Source: CALVGQ01 sp031551965
Lineage (GTDB): Bacteria; Bacillota_I; Bacilli_A; Erysipelotrichales; Erysipelotrichaceae
Reading direction: 5' to 3'
Assembly: GCA_031551965.1 (NCBI GenBank)
Contig: JAVBMW010000010.1
Coordinates: forward strand, 1 to 64,000
Length of the DNA: 64,000 nt
In this document: positions 36,427 through 46,384 of the stretch, in pieces
How positions within the stretch are numbered: position 1 is the first letter of the stretch
Layout: each line of letters starts with the position of its first letter
Notes under the pieces: generated by a model
Database searches by the model: none
The model's input: the letters and a program-made list of their open reading frames with translations, nothing else
Told to the model about the DNA's origin: nothing
Program-made: the position numbers and the translations under genes

Positions 36427-36608
36427 AATATCAGTCTCATTTCTATTTACCCTTATATTTTACATAAATATTAAAATAAAGCTATGCTTATTTTGTTAAT
36501 AATTGTTTACATTACAAAAAACTTAGACAAAAATTATGGAAAAACATAAAAAATAATAGTAAATAAACATTCTTTTATATATAATAAATATGTCTGAGGA
36601 GGAAAGAT

Positions 36609-38144
36609 ATGTTACAAGATAATAAAATTTTAGTTGGTAAAGGTAACAAGCCTGTTTATTTGTTACCACGTTTAGCGAATCGTCATGGACTGATCGCTGG
36701 TGCAACAGGAACTGGGAAGACAGTTACATTAAAAGGTTTGGCTGAATCATTCAGTGATTTAGGAGTTCCTGTATTCTTAGCTGACGTTAAAGGTGACTTA
36801 GCTGGTTTATGCAAAAAAGGTGAAGACACTGAAAAAATGCAAGAAAGAATCAGCAGTTTGGAATTGGATAATTTTAATTTCCAAAGTTACCCAACTCGTT
36901 TCTGGGATGTATTTGGCGAAAAAGGTCATCCAGTAAGGGCTACTATTTCTGAAATGGGACCAATGTTATTGGGACGCTTAATGGGACTTACCGAAGTTCA
37001 AGAAGGCGTGCTTAATATTGTATTCCGTATTGCAGATGATAATGGATTGTTACTAGTTGACATGAAAGACTTACGTTCGATGATTCAGTATGTTGGGGAA
37101 CATGCAAAGGAATATACTGAAAAGTATGGTAATGTTGCGGCTGCAAGTATTGGTGCAATTCAACGTGCTATGCTTCGTTTAGAAGATAATGGCGGAAATA
37201 TTTTCTTTGGGGAACCTAATCTTGATATTCATGATTGGATGGCAACTGATAGAGGACAAGGATTTATTAATATTTTGGATTGCCAAAAATTATTCATGAG
37301 TCCACTTTTATATTCAACTTTCTTGCTATGGATGTTGTCAGAGTTGTATGAAAATATGCCAGAAGTAGGAGATTTAGAAAAACCAAAAATGGTATTCTTC
37401 TTTGATGAAGCTCATTTATTATTTGCTGATGCTCCAAAGGCATTAGTTCAAAAAATTGAACAAGTAGTTAAACTAATTCGTTCTAAAGGAATTGGTGTTT
37501 ATTTCATCACTCAAAATCCTACAGATATTCCTGATTCAGTATTAGCTCAACTTGGAAACCGCGTTCAACATGCTTTGCGTGCGTATACACCTGCAGAATT
37601 AAAAGTTGTTAATGCGGCTGCTCAAAGTTTTAGAGAAAATCCTACATTCAAAACTAAAGATGTAATCTTAGAACTTGCTACTGGTGAAGCTTTGGTATCA
37701 TTCCTAGATGAAGAAGGAAAACCAACTGTAGTTGAAAGAGCGATGATTTGTCCGCCACAAAGTTATATGGGTGCAATCGATGATGACCGTCGTGAAACAG
37801 TAATCACAAGTAGTGACGTTTATGGTAAATATGAAGAAATGGTTGATAATGTTACTGCTTATGAAGTTCTTCAAGAAGCTAGAGCTCAGGAAGCTGATGT
37901 AGCTAAGAAATCATCTTCATCTAAAAAAGGTGTTGAATCTACTAATGTATTTGCTCGTGCTACTAAAAATGCTGTAAGTACTTTAACACGTGAGGGCACA
38001 AAATCAGCGATCGATTTGATCAGTGGTAAAAAATCAACTCGCAAATCACCACTTGAAAAAGCTGCAAACTCAGCGCTAAGTACTGTAAGTAACGAGCTTG
38101 GTAAACAAATCACTCGTGGTTTATTTGGTATTATTAAAAAATAA
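36609..38144 (+). CDS. HerA-like ATPase, DUF853 (YjgR) family
   Basis: 511 residues. Walker A GATGTGKTVTLKG at about 32-42 and Walker B MVFFFDEAHLLF near 260, plus SKGIGVYFITQNPTDIPDSV, match the HerA/DUF853 hexameric ATPases. The C-terminal 90 residues are Ser/Lys/Thr-rich and may be a flexible DNA-contacting tail. No nuclease partner (NurA) is adjacent, so a DNA-repair role is not supported by context. GGAGG precedes the ATG. Confidence 0.85.
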   Translation: MLQDNKILVGKGNKPVYLLPRLANRHGLIAGATGTGKTVTLKGLAESFSDLGVPVFLADVKGDLAGLCKKGEDTEKMQERISSLELDNFNFQSYPTRFWDVFGEKGHPVRATISEMGPMLLGRLMGLTEVQEGVLNIVFRIADDNGLLLVDMKDLRSMIQYVGEHAKEYTEKYGNVAAASIGAIQRAMLRLEDNGGNIFFGEPNLDIHDWMATDRGQGFINILDCQKLFMSPLLYSTFLLWMLSELYENMPEVGDLEKPKMVFFFDEAHLLFADAPKALVQKIEQVVKLIRSKGIGVYFITQNPTDIPDSVLAQLGNRVQHALRAYTPAELKVVNAAAQSFRENPTFKTKDVILELATGEALVSFLDEEGKPTVVERAMICPPQSYMGAIDDDRRETVITSSDVYGKYEEMVDNVTAYEVLQEARAQEADVAKKSSSSKKGVESTNVFARATKNAVSTLTREGTKSAIDLISGKKSTRKSPLEKAANSALSTVSNELGKQITRGLFGIIKK

Positions 38145-38202
38145 ATCATAGAATGGACAGTACTTATGTAAGTTCTTTCTCATCTTAAAGTAATTCATAA
38201 AT

Positions 38203-38256
38203 AAAACGATAGATACAATCCACTTTACAACATTGGAAATGTCTATCGTTTTTTAA
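38203..38256 (+). terminator. Terminator after the DUF853 gene
   Basis: AAAACGATAGA (38203-38213) pairs perfectly with TCTATCGTTTT (38242-38252); further T follow. The loop is long. Confidence 0.65.
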
Positions 38257-38339
38257 TTTTCTGATTATTTTCGCACTCAAGCTTGAATTAGAACTCTTAT
38301 TTTGCATGAAAAATTATCTATCCTGCATATATAGATAAA

Positions 38340-38364
38340 AACAACGTTTATAAAGAACGTTGTT
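38340..38364 (-). terminator. Terminator of the glycosyltransferase pair
   Basis: AACAACGTT (38340-38348) and AACGTTGTT (38356-38364) form a 9-bp stem, with T-rich sequence after it on the minus strand. It overlaps the end of the coding region. Confidence 0.65.
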
Positions 38365-40024
38365 TACGATGGTTAATTATGATATATATTAATGTCAAAA
38401 AACTTATACCCATTGAAATTTTTTGAATCAATGTTCCAGTATATTTGAGTGTTATAGATCCGCTCAGATGCTCTTGTTGAATTTGAACTAAGCCGGTTTC
38501 TTTGTTTAATGAGGTATTTATTTTGGATTGAGAGTTATAAGCTTGATATCCTTTATAATAAGTAATTGGTAGTAAAAGTACAGAAGAAGTTTCATTAACT
38601 TCAAAACTGATTGAATCATATTTTTGTTCTACTAAACAGGTAACGATTTGTTGATTCGTTGTTCGTACACAAGGGGCTAAGGCACGATAATCAATGGAAT
38701 AAAGTGGTAAATAGTCACCACCTGCAAGTTCAACTCTCATATAGGATGCAGAATAGTATGGATCGATAATCATACCAGAAGTGATATCACTATATGGCTG
38801 GTTGTCAGACATCACGAAAGTTCTAGTAAATACTGGTTGGATCATCCATGCAAAGTTAGCTAGGATCAATATCATACTGATCGTAAATGTTGTAGTTCTA
38901 TATTTAGAGAAAAAACGAGTCAAACCGATAGAGGCAGGGATGACAAGCAAAACAAGCGCAATAGTCATAAAACGAAATGGGAATTGAATTACACTTAAAA
39001 AGGTCAAATATTTCCAAGGCAATATATTACTGCAAAGAAACATAAAGAAGAGACCTACAAATAATGATGTAGAAATAAAATGATCTTGAGGATTTTCTTT
39101 CTTATTACTTAACCAGTCAAATATAGGCGCAATTAAAATGAACCAACCCACATTAACGACCATATTTGTTTGAAAATTATTATTTCCTGCTAAGCCAAAA
39201 ATTAAATCATTATAGAAAAACTGCCAAGCAACTAACGCTGTAGAAGCTAAGTCACTAGATGTACCATAATAATGTACGATCATTTGGTGATCAATCATTT
39301 GTTCAATCATAGGGAAAATAAAGAAACTAGTAATTCCAAGTGTAATTAGTATGATTTGAGCTAAAAGCAATAGACGTTCTTTTCTTAAACATTGTTTGTG
39401 ATAAGCGATGATAAAACTTAAAAAGAGGAAACAACCTAGTAAGAAGGTAATATTATGAGTCAGCACAAGTCCACTAAATCCCAAAATAAGATAAAGTTTT
39501 GTATCTTTATCTATTTCATTTATGAAACTGTAGATTCCAATCAAAACTAAAGGTAAGAACATAAAGGCCATCACTTCGCCAAGAGCTCCTCTAACATAAA
39601 TGTCAGTTAAACGATATGTGCTAAAACAATAAAGCGAACCAGCTAAATAAGGAGCATATTTTTCTTCTGTCAACTTGTCTATTAATAAACACATAGTGTA
39701 AGAACTGAATAGGCTACAAATGAAAAGGACAACTTTATAACAAACTGTTATCGAGCAACCCAAATTATATAGGATCGCAGGTAATAAAAGAAAAATATCA
39801 CTGTAAAATAAAGAACTGCCATAACCATAACCTGCATTTTTATAAGGATAAATCTTTGGGAAGAAATCAAATTGTTTGATCGATTGAGCATAGCCTTCGA
39901 TTCTACTTAAATGAAAAAATGTGTCATGTTCAAGATTAAGAGTATTTTGAATTAAGTATGGAGCCATCACAATCAATGAAATGATTACGCTAAATAGAAT
40001 GAATTTTAGTTTTTTATTCTTCAT
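38348..40024 (-). CDS. GT-C-fold membrane protein, putative glycosyltransferase
   Basis: 558 residues with about 12 membrane helices. The N-terminal HDTFFHLSRIEGYAQSI, in the first extracytoplasmic loop, has the acidic/aromatic pattern of GT-C enzymes, which use polyprenyl-phosphate sugars. The C-terminal 130 residues form a beta-rich outside domain, followed by a final helix. It is probably in an operon with the PMT-like gene (8-base gap) and modifies cell-surface polymers or proteins. Substrate unknown. Confidence 0.7.
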   Translation of the reverse strand: MKNKKLKFILFSVIISLIVMAPYLIQNTLNLEHDTFFHLSRIEGYAQSIKQFDFFPKIYPYKNAGYGYGSSLFYSDIFLLLPAILYNLGCSITVCYKVVLFICSLFSSYTMCLLIDKLTEEKYAPYLAGSLYCFSTYRLTDIYVRGALGEVMAFMFLPLVLIGIYSFINEIDKDTKLYLILGFSGLVLTHNITFLLGCFLFLSFIIAYHKQCLRKERLLLLAQIILITLGITSFFIFPMIEQMIDHQMIVHYYGTSSDLASTALVAWQFFYNDLIFGLAGNNNFQTNMVVNVGWFILIAPIFDWLSNKKENPQDHFISTSLFVGLFFMFLCSNILPWKYLTFLSVIQFPFRFMTIALVLLVIPASIGLTRFFSKYRTTTFTISMILILANFAWMIQPVFTRTFVMSDNQPYSDITSGMIIDPYYSASYMRVELAGGDYLPLYSIDYRALAPCVRTTNQQIVTCLVEQKYDSISFEVNETSSVLLLPITYYKGYQAYNSQSKINTSLNKETGLVQIQQEHLSGSITLKYTGTLIQKISMGISFLTLIYIIINHRKQRSL

Positions 40025-40032
40025 ATTCGCTC

Positions 40033-41928
40033 CTAACCAAAATACCAGCTAGGGAACCAGCGAAGTACATTATTGATATATTCTGTAGTTGTATTAAAAC
40101 CAGAAATTACAGGTAAAAATAATACGAAAATTATGATGCAGGCAATAATAAAGGTCTTGATATGCTTATTGTATTGATCGGTCTTCGATTCTATTTTTTG
40201 AATCATGAGTGTCAAAATTAAAATCAAAAACGGAACAGCAGGATAGTAATGATAGATAAAAACACAACGGGTAACTAAAACCCATGGGATCACTTGTACA
40301 ACATAACATACAAGTAGTAATCCACTGGTTGAACACTTGTTTTTAACAAATTGATAAACAGCTCCAAATAAAGAAATAAAACCTGCCCACCAAATTAGGG
40401 GATGTCCCATCGCGGATATTGTCGAAATGCGATCACCATAATTTTGATAGAAATACCAAATCGGACGTATATCAAGCATCCACATCCACCAAACTGATTG
40501 GAAAGGATGTGTTGCGGTTAATTTCGAGTGATAATCATAAATACCTAGAGTTTGTTTGATAACACCTTGAATGCTCCATGGTTGATTTTTCCATATCATA
40601 CAAGGAATATAAGCAAGGAAATAAATGACGATCGGAATGATCACAAAGAATACACAACACCATAAAATTGTGATCATAGTATACTTCCAAAAGTTTTCTG
40701 TAATGAATAATTCTTTAGGACCACGTTCATGGACTGATTTGGCTTGTTTAAATTCAATGTATCGCTTAATCAATGTTGAAAAGAATAGGATAGCTAAGCC
40801 AACTGCTGCATAACATGCAGTCCATTTTGTGGAAATCGCAATACCCATTGTAATTCCGCAACATGCTAAATAAAATAAAGTTTTAGATAGTTTGGTCGTA
40901 TAAAAACTCATTTGTGTATACTTGATCATAAAAGTGGTCATAAGTAAGATAAAGAAAACACTTAATGGTTCTAATGTACCAATTCTCGATGTTGTATAAT
41001 GCATGAAATCCAAACATAGAAATAAGGTAGCCATACTAGCGTAACGTGTTTTTTTGAATATCATCTTAGCTAAAATATAAAGTAATGGAACCATGAAAAT
41101 ACCAAATATTGCACCCATTATACGCCAACCAAATGGATTCAATCCAAATAGTTTAATTCCAAGGGCAATAAGAGTTGTACCAAACAAAGGATGGACACTA
41201 GCGTACATTGGTAGACTTTCTGCAATTTCATAAGCATTTCGAGTATGATAAATCTCATCAAAATAAGATCCATTCATATAGGTGATTTCATCGATTAGTG
41301 TTTCTTGTTCATCAATGAGTGCGCTTGCATCAAAAGGATTCACTGGATTGGAAACGTTGAAAATGGATACAGGTAAAAATGATCCGTCCAAGCTTCTAAA
41401 TCCAAGCTCATGAAGAACACTGTTTTCATTATTTGCGATTATTTTTATGTATTTAAAATCCCAAATTAATCCATCGTTGATTTTCCATGCCATATAACTT
41501 GCATCACTCAAAGTAGTGATGTGAGTCCATTCTTCAAGATTATTTGATCCAACGATTTGAAAGTTTGTACCGTATTGTAGACTTGTTGGATTCACTGAAC
41601 TATCGCCTTCTCCACTGATCCAAACAATTGCATCAAATTGTGTGTTACTAGTTAATTCTAAAGTAACTGACTCACTTCTAACCTGAGGTTGCCAATAAGA
41701 GGATGCACATTTAGTAGAACCTAGATTCCAAAGTGAAACAATTGCATAGAGCAAAGTAAAAAGCGTAATATAAAATAAATCAACTCTATTTATTTTTTCA
41801 GAGTCTTCATTTGATAAATAAAACTTTTTAAATAAACAAGTAATGAGCATGCCTGAAAGAAAACATACTAATAGAATTGGTATAAGCTCTTGGTTATGAA
41901 AAAGTTTAAAGCTAATTTCATTTAACAT
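40033..41928 (-). CDS. PMT-family glycosyltransferase with inserted discoidin-like domain
   Basis: 631 residues with about 11-13 membrane helices. The catalytic Asp-Glu of protein O-mannosyltransferases is present as YFDEIYHTRNA (near 226-236), followed by SVHPLFGTTLIALG. Between the second helix and this motif sits a beta-rich insert of roughly 130 residues (about 70-200; NLEEWTHITTL, FKYIKIIA, LHELGFRS) that looks like an F5/8 type C (discoidin) carbohydrate-binding fold. It should transfer sugar from a lipid carrier outside the membrane. The start at 41928 follows AAGGTGATTAGA; 41937 (GTG) is part of that site. Confidence 0.8.
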   Translation of the reverse strand: MLNEISFKLFHNQELIPILLVCFLSGMLITCLFKKFYLSNEDSEKINRVDLFYITLFTLLYAIVSLWNLGSTKCASSYWQPQVRSESVTLELTSNTQFDAIVWISGEGDSSVNPTSLQYGTNFQIVGSNNLEEWTHITTLSDASYMAWKINDGLIWDFKYIKIIANNENSVLHELGFRSLDGSFLPVSIFNVSNPVNPFDASALIDEQETLIDEITYMNGSYFDEIYHTRNAYEIAESLPMYASVHPLFGTTLIALGIKLFGLNPFGWRIMGAIFGIFMVPLLYILAKMIFKKTRYASMATLFLCLDFMHYTTSRIGTLEPLSVFFILLMTTFMIKYTQMSFYTTKLSKTLFYLACCGITMGIAISTKWTACYAAVGLAILFFSTLIKRYIEFKQAKSVHERGPKELFITENFWKYTMITILWCCVFFVIIPIVIYFLAYIPCMIWKNQPWSIQGVIKQTLGIYDYHSKLTATHPFQSVWWMWMLDIRPIWYFYQNYGDRISTISAMGHPLIWWAGFISLFGAVYQFVKNKCSTSGLLLVCYVVQVIPWVLVTRCVFIYHYYPAVPFLILILTLMIQKIESKTDQYNKHIKTFIIACIIIFVLFLPVISGFNTTTEYINNVLRWFPSWYFG

Positions 41929-42072
41929 TCTAATCACCTTTACAAATTATATTAAAAAAACTTAAACTTGTAAAATAAGTTCAGTTTAGTATAACTCTAA
42001 TTTCAACTATTTAGACAAATTAAAGCTAAAATAACTAAAAATGTGCTAGAATAGTTTAGTGAGGTTTTATTT

Positions 42073-42513
42073 ATGATAGAAAAAATAAAAGAAAAATTTT
42101 TAAATAAGCAATTTTTAACTTTTGGATTTATTGGGGGATTTAATACCTTATTATCATTGGGATTAAGCATATTATTAATTAATCCCATAAGTGTAGTTGT
42201 TGGGGATGTTATAGCTGGTGCTATTTCTAGTTTTTGTGCAGATTCAATTTCAATGATTTCATCATACTTCTTAAATATGAAATTTACATATCATGAAAAA
42301 CCATCATTGAAAAGTGCTTTGGTATTTCCACTAAGTTATTTACCAGGAATGATTATTGCGGCAATTATTACATCGACAGTTATTTATTTAGGTGTTCCTA
42401 ATAATTTTGCGAAACTAGTATCTTTACCGATCACAATACCGGTCAACTATATTTGTATGTCACTAATAGTTAAGTTAACTAAAAAGAAAGAAACAATAGC
42501 GGATGAAAACTAA
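42073..42513 (+). CDS. GtrA-family membrane protein
   Basis: 146 residues with four membrane helices. KQFLTFGFIGGFNTLLSLGL and YFLNMKFTY are typical of GtrA, thought to flip undecaprenyl-linked sugars or to assist surface glycosylation. It is divergent from the GT-C genes, with 144 bases between, and may supply their lipid-linked donor (inference). It overlaps the following PHP gene by 11 bases. Confidence 0.85.
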   Translation: MIEKIKEKFLNKQFLTFGFIGGFNTLLSLGLSILLINPISVVVGDVIAGAISSFCADSISMISSYFLNMKFTYHEKPSLKSALVFPLSYLPGMIIAAIITSTVIYLGVPNNFAKLVSLPITIPVNYICMSLIVKLTKKKETIADEN

Positions 42514-43297
42514 TTACCACACACATACAATGCGTTGTCATCATGCGAGTGGTAGTGATGAAGAATATGTACTCGCAGCTATCGAAAATGGTTATAAAGT
42601 ATTAGGTTTTTCCGATCATACTCCTTGGCCTTATAAGAAACCAGGATTTAAGGCGAGAATTAGGATGACAATAGATGAGTTTGAAGAGTATTGTGAATCG
42701 ATAAATGATTTAAAAGCGAAGTATAAAGATTTAATTGAAATTAAACTTGGAATTGAATGTGAATATTTTGAAGAGTACATGTTTTGGTTGAAAGATGTTT
42801 TAGACAAAAAGATAATAGACTACGCAATTTTTGGAAATCATTATTCACATAGTGAAGAAGTAGTTGATTCTGCGCTAGAGTATTATGGTAACTGTAAACA
42901 TACTGATGAAATGTTGGATGGGTACCTACAAAAAATGATAGCGGGGATACAATCTGGATTGTTCAGCTATGTGTGTCATCCTGATTTATTTTTAAGAAAA
43001 GATAGTCATTTTGATGATAAGTGCAAAACTGTGACTGAAATAATTTGTGATGAGGCTTTAAAAGCAGATATTCCATTGGAATTTAATCTGTCAGGGTTTA
43101 GTTTTGCTCAATCCACACGTAAGGCAAACTATCCGAATTCGGAGTTTTGGAAAATTGTTGGAGATAAACAAGTAAAGGTCATTCTTGGCGTCGATGCCCA
43201 TAGTCCAGAAGCATTTTATAGAACAGAAGATGTTGAAAAGGCAATGTGGTTTGTGGAACAGTTTAATCTAAATTTAATTGATTTTTTAGATATTTAA
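42503..43297 (+). CDS. PHP-domain histidinol-phosphatase-like protein
   Basis: 264 residues. The PHP metal motifs are NYHTHTMRCHH at the N terminus, GFSDHTPW, IECEYFEEY, the FGNHYSHS and CHPDLFL regions, and LGVDAHSPEAF near the end. These residues bind up to three metals and hydrolyse phosphomonoesters. No his genes are nearby, so histidinol phosphate is not necessarily the substrate. The start overlaps GtrA, which suggests translational coupling. Confidence 0.82.
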   Translation: MKTNYHTHTMRCHHASGSDEEYVLAAIENGYKVLGFSDHTPWPYKKPGFKARIRMTIDEFEEYCESINDLKAKYKDLIEIKLGIECEYFEEYMFWLKDVLDKKIIDYAIFGNHYSHSEEVVDSALEYYGNCKHTDEMLDGYLQKMIAGIQSGLFSYVCHPDLFLRKDSHFDDKCKTVTEIICDEALKADIPLEFNLSGFSFAQSTRKANYPNSEFWKIVGDKQVKVILGVDAHSPEAFYRTEDVEKAMWFVEQFNLNLIDFLDI

Positions 43298-43380
43298 AAG
43301 ATTATTTTGATGATAATTCTAATTATTTAGAGAATACTATAGAATAGTAGCTTCTTAAAAAGTGGATGTTACGAAAAAGT

Positions 43381-43409
43381 TTGATTTTTAAATGGAGGTT
43401 TGTTATAAT
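43381..43409 (+). promoter_or_regulatory. Promoter of secG
   Basis: TTGATT (43381-43386) and TATAAT (43404-43409) with a 17-base spacer; TG at 43401-43402 makes it an extended -10. Confidence 0.75.
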
Positions 43410-43439
43410 AACATGGCAATCGAAAGGAGAGAGTGAACA

Positions 43440-43664
43440 ATGATACTAGATATCCTATTAATGATCGTGGCAGTAGCTATAATACTACTTTCTCTATTAC
43501 AAGGTGGTAAGACTGAAGGAATCAGCGGAGCTTTCACAGGAAGCGGTAGTTTAAATCTATTCGCTAACTCAAAAGAACGTGGTCCTGAGAAAATAATTTC
43601 TAACATTACGTTAGGTTTAGGGATTGTATTCTTTGTCTTAGTTGTATTAATTCAAGTGTTATAG
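43440..43664 (+). CDS. secG: Preprotein translocase subunit SecG
   Basis: 74 residues, two membrane helices (2-22 and 52-72) joined by a loop containing LLQGGKTEGISGAFTGSG, the SecG hallmark. It is part of SecYEG and aids protein export. AAAGGAGAG precedes the ATG. It is directly upstream of rnr, the usual secG-rnr-smpB order in Bacillota. Confidence 0.92.
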   Translation: MILDILLMIVAVAIILLSLLQGGKTEGISGAFTGSGSLNLFANSKERGPEKIISNITLGLGIVFFVLVVLIQVL

Positions 43665-43687
43665 AAAGCCTAAGGGCTTTTTTTATT
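43665..43687 (+). terminator. Terminator between secG and rnr
   Basis: AAAGCC (43665-43670) pairs with GGCTTT (43675-43680), followed by more T. It probably reduces, rather than blocks, readthrough to rnr. Confidence 0.65.
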
Positions 43688-43709
43688 TCTTTTTATAAAG
43701 GAGGAATTT

Positions 43710-45839
43710 ATGGTAGAAAAAAATGAACTATTACAAATGATTATCAATTTTCCGCATCGATATACAGTGAGTGATTTTGCGGAAATTTTTGAAATGAAAA
43801 AAACAGAGGATTTTGTTGCGTTAAATAAAATGCTCAACCAACTAGAAAATGATTTTTTGATTATTCGAGATTATAAAAATCATTATACATCCGCAAGTGA
43901 ATCAGGGCTTTTAAAAGGAAAAATATCAATAAACAGACGTGGTTTTGGATTTTTAGATATTGATGAAAACCATAGTGTATTCATTCCTAAAACATCATTA
44001 AATGGTGCTTTGGATGAGGATGAAGTCATTGTGCAAGTCAATGGATCAATGGATGATCATCCAGAAGGAGAAGTTAAAAAAATAATATCCAGAAGCATGA
44101 AATATGTTACTGGAACTTTTAGATTGAAAAGAAAACTTGAGTTTGTATTAGATGATGAGAGAATTGAATCAAGAGTACGTATTGATAATTTAAGTGATTT
44201 TAAAGTTGTTAATGGTATCAAAGCATATTGTAAAGTATTGAAATATTCTGATCCAATGGTGTTGCATTTAGAAAAAATCATTGGTCATGAAAATGACCCA
44301 GGAGTAGATATATCTGCTGTATTATTAAGTTATGGAATTGAAGCAGAATTTCCAGAAACGGCAATTGATCAATGCAAGACGATCGAAGACCATGTAACTG
44401 CCAGTGATAAAATCGGTAGAACCGATTTGACAAATCAATTGATTGTGACAATTGATGGCGATGATGCTAAAGATTTAGATGATGCGATCAGCGTTGAAAA
44501 AATAGAAGGCGGGTTTAGACTAGGCGTACATATTGCGGATGTATCCCACTATGTTACGGAGAATTCGCCAATCGATATTGAGGCAAGAAAAAGAGGAACT
44601 TCAACTTATGTAGTGGATCGTGTAGTCCCTATGTTGCCGCATTATTTAAGTAATGGAATTTGTAGCCTCAATGAAAAAGTTGAACGTTTAACGATGAGTT
44701 GTGTTATGGAAATAGATGAAGAGGGAAATATTACAAACTATTCAATTTTTCCGTCTATAATAAAGAGTAGCGCACGAATGACTTACAACAATGTCAATAA
44801 AATTCTTGAAGGAGATCTTGACTTAAGTCGCAAGTACGCTGATTTAATTGATTTATTCGGTAATATGCATGAATGTGCTCAGATACTAAGAAAGAAAAGA
44901 AGCGCTGAAGGATCGATTGATTTTGATCGGGAAGAAGCGAAAATCAAAGTAGATTCAAATGGAAAAGTTGTAGAAATAGGTTTACGTGAACGAGGAGAAG
45001 CGGAAAAAATCATCGAAGATTTTATGGTAACTGCGAATATTTGTGTTGCACGTCATACAAAATGGCTTGAGACTCCAAGTTTGTATCGTGTACATGAAAC
45101 TCCAATGTTAAAGAAAATGAGAGAATTTAGTAAATTAGCATTAATTCTGGGTTATAAAATTAAAGGTAGTTTAGAAGATGTTCATCCTCAAACGATGCAA
45201 AAGTGTTTGGATTATTTTAAAGATGAAGAATGTTATCCAGTTGTCTCAACAATGATGTTGAGATGTATGCAAAAAGCGAGATATGATTCTAAACCATTAG
45301 GTCATTTTGGCTTAGCTTTGGAAGATTACAGTCATTTTACTTCTCCGATTAGAAGATATCCTGATCTTATTGTACATAGAATGTTAAAGAAGTATTGTTC
45401 AGGAAATGAAATTGATCCAGTGAAAATGGATAATGATCAGATATTAGTTGAAGAACTTGGTGAAGAAACAAGCCTATGTGAACGCAAAGCAGTAGATGCT
45501 GAACGTGAAGTAGAAGATATGAAAAAAGCAGAATACATGCATGATAAAGTAGGGCAAATTTTTGATGGAATCATTAGTTCTATTACAAAATATGGATTCT
45601 ATGTGGAACTTCCCAATACAGTGGAAGGTTTGGTGCGTTTACAGGATCTATCTGATGATTACTATAATTATGATCCAACTACCTTTAGCTTGCGTGGAGA
45701 AAGAACAGGTAAAGTTTATGGTTTAGGACAAAGCCTGAAAATCAAAGTGGCTTCAGCAAATAAAGAAAAAAGAGAAATAAATTTTGTGTTGTATCAATCA
45801 AAAAGTGATAAAAGAAAGAAGCCACAACGCTGGATTTAG
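43710..45839 (+). CDS. rnr: Ribonuclease R
   Basis: 709 residues: N-terminal winged helix (1-65), cold-shock domains (70-220), the RNB catalytic domain with TIDGDDAKDLDDAIS (the four Asp that bind Mg) near 250, and a C-terminal S1 domain (620-700, GQIFDGIISSITKYGFYVEL). It is a 3'-5' exoribonuclease that degrades structured RNA and works with tmRNA-SmpB. AAGGAGG precedes the ATG. Confidence 0.95.
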   Translation: MVEKNELLQMIINFPHRYTVSDFAEIFEMKKTEDFVALNKMLNQLENDFLIIRDYKNHYTSASESGLLKGKISINRRGFGFLDIDENHSVFIPKTSLNGALDEDEVIVQVNGSMDDHPEGEVKKIISRSMKYVTGTFRLKRKLEFVLDDERIESRVRIDNLSDFKVVNGIKAYCKVLKYSDPMVLHLEKIIGHENDPGVDISAVLLSYGIEAEFPETAIDQCKTIEDHVTASDKIGRTDLTNQLIVTIDGDDAKDLDDAISVEKIEGGFRLGVHIADVSHYVTENSPIDIEARKRGTSTYVVDRVVPMLPHYLSNGICSLNEKVERLTMSCVMEIDEEGNITNYSIFPSIIKSSARMTYNNVNKILEGDLDLSRKYADLIDLFGNMHECAQILRKKRSAEGSIDFDREEAKIKVDSNGKVVEIGLRERGEAEKIIEDFMVTANICVARHTKWLETPSLYRVHETPMLKKMREFSKLALILGYKIKGSLEDVHPQTMQKCLDYFKDEECYPVVSTMMLRCMQKARYDSKPLGHFGLALEDYSHFTSPIRRYPDLIVHRMLKKYCSGNEIDPVKMDNDQILVEELGEETSLCERKAVDAEREVEDMKKAEYMHDKVGQIFDGIISSITKYGFYVELPNTVEGLVRLQDLSDDYYNYDPTTFSLRGERTGKVYGLGQSLKIKVASANKEKREINFVLYQSKSDKRKKPQRWI

Positions 45840-45868
45840 AGTATAATACTTCTAGAAGAGGTGAGTTT

Positions 45869-46369
45869 ATGTTAAAAGAGATTGAAACTAGACAAAGCAT
45901 TAGAAAATTTAAAGATATACCAGTTACAGACGAACAAATAGAGATTTTGCTTCAAGCCGCAATGAATGCACCAACTGCTCGAAACAAACAAACATGGAGA
46001 TTTATTGTCGTAACTGATCGCAAAACATTAGATCATTTTCCAGAATTGAGTCCTTTTATGAAAATGATGGAAACAGCACCTTGTGCAATTATTGTATTGG
46101 GAGATAAGTCACTGGTAAATGAGACAGAATATCTGTATTATGATGGAAGTGCAGCCATTGAAAATATTTTGATTGAGGCAGTTCATTTAGGACTTGGAAC
46201 TTGCTGGTGTGCCATTGCGCCAAGTGAAGAAAGAATCAATAGTTTTACAGAATACTTTAAACTTGATGATTCGCTTATTCCACTTAGTGCCATCGCGGTA
46301 GGTGTCAGTGATGAAGAAAAACCACTAGTTGACCGATATGATCCTAATAAAGTAACTTATATCAAATAA
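45869..46369 (+). CDS. Nitroreductase-family flavoprotein
   Basis: 166 residues, near the lower size limit of the family. The FMN-binding signature RQSIRKFKDIPV is at the N terminus, NAPTARNKQTW near 32-42 and LGLGTCWCAI near 110 complete the fold. It would reduce nitro compounds or quinones with NAD(P)H; the real substrate is unknown. It is inserted between rnr and smpB, with 15 bases to smpB, so it is probably co-transcribed. Confidence 0.85.
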   Translation: MLKEIETRQSIRKFKDIPVTDEQIEILLQAAMNAPTARNKQTWRFIVVTDRKTLDHFPELSPFMKMMETAPCAIIVLGDKSLVNETEYLYYDGSAAIENILIEAVHLGLGTCWCAIAPSEERINSFTEYFKLDDSLIPLSAIAVGVSDEEKPLVDRYDPNKVTYIK

Positions 46370-46384
46370 AGAAGGGATTAAACT

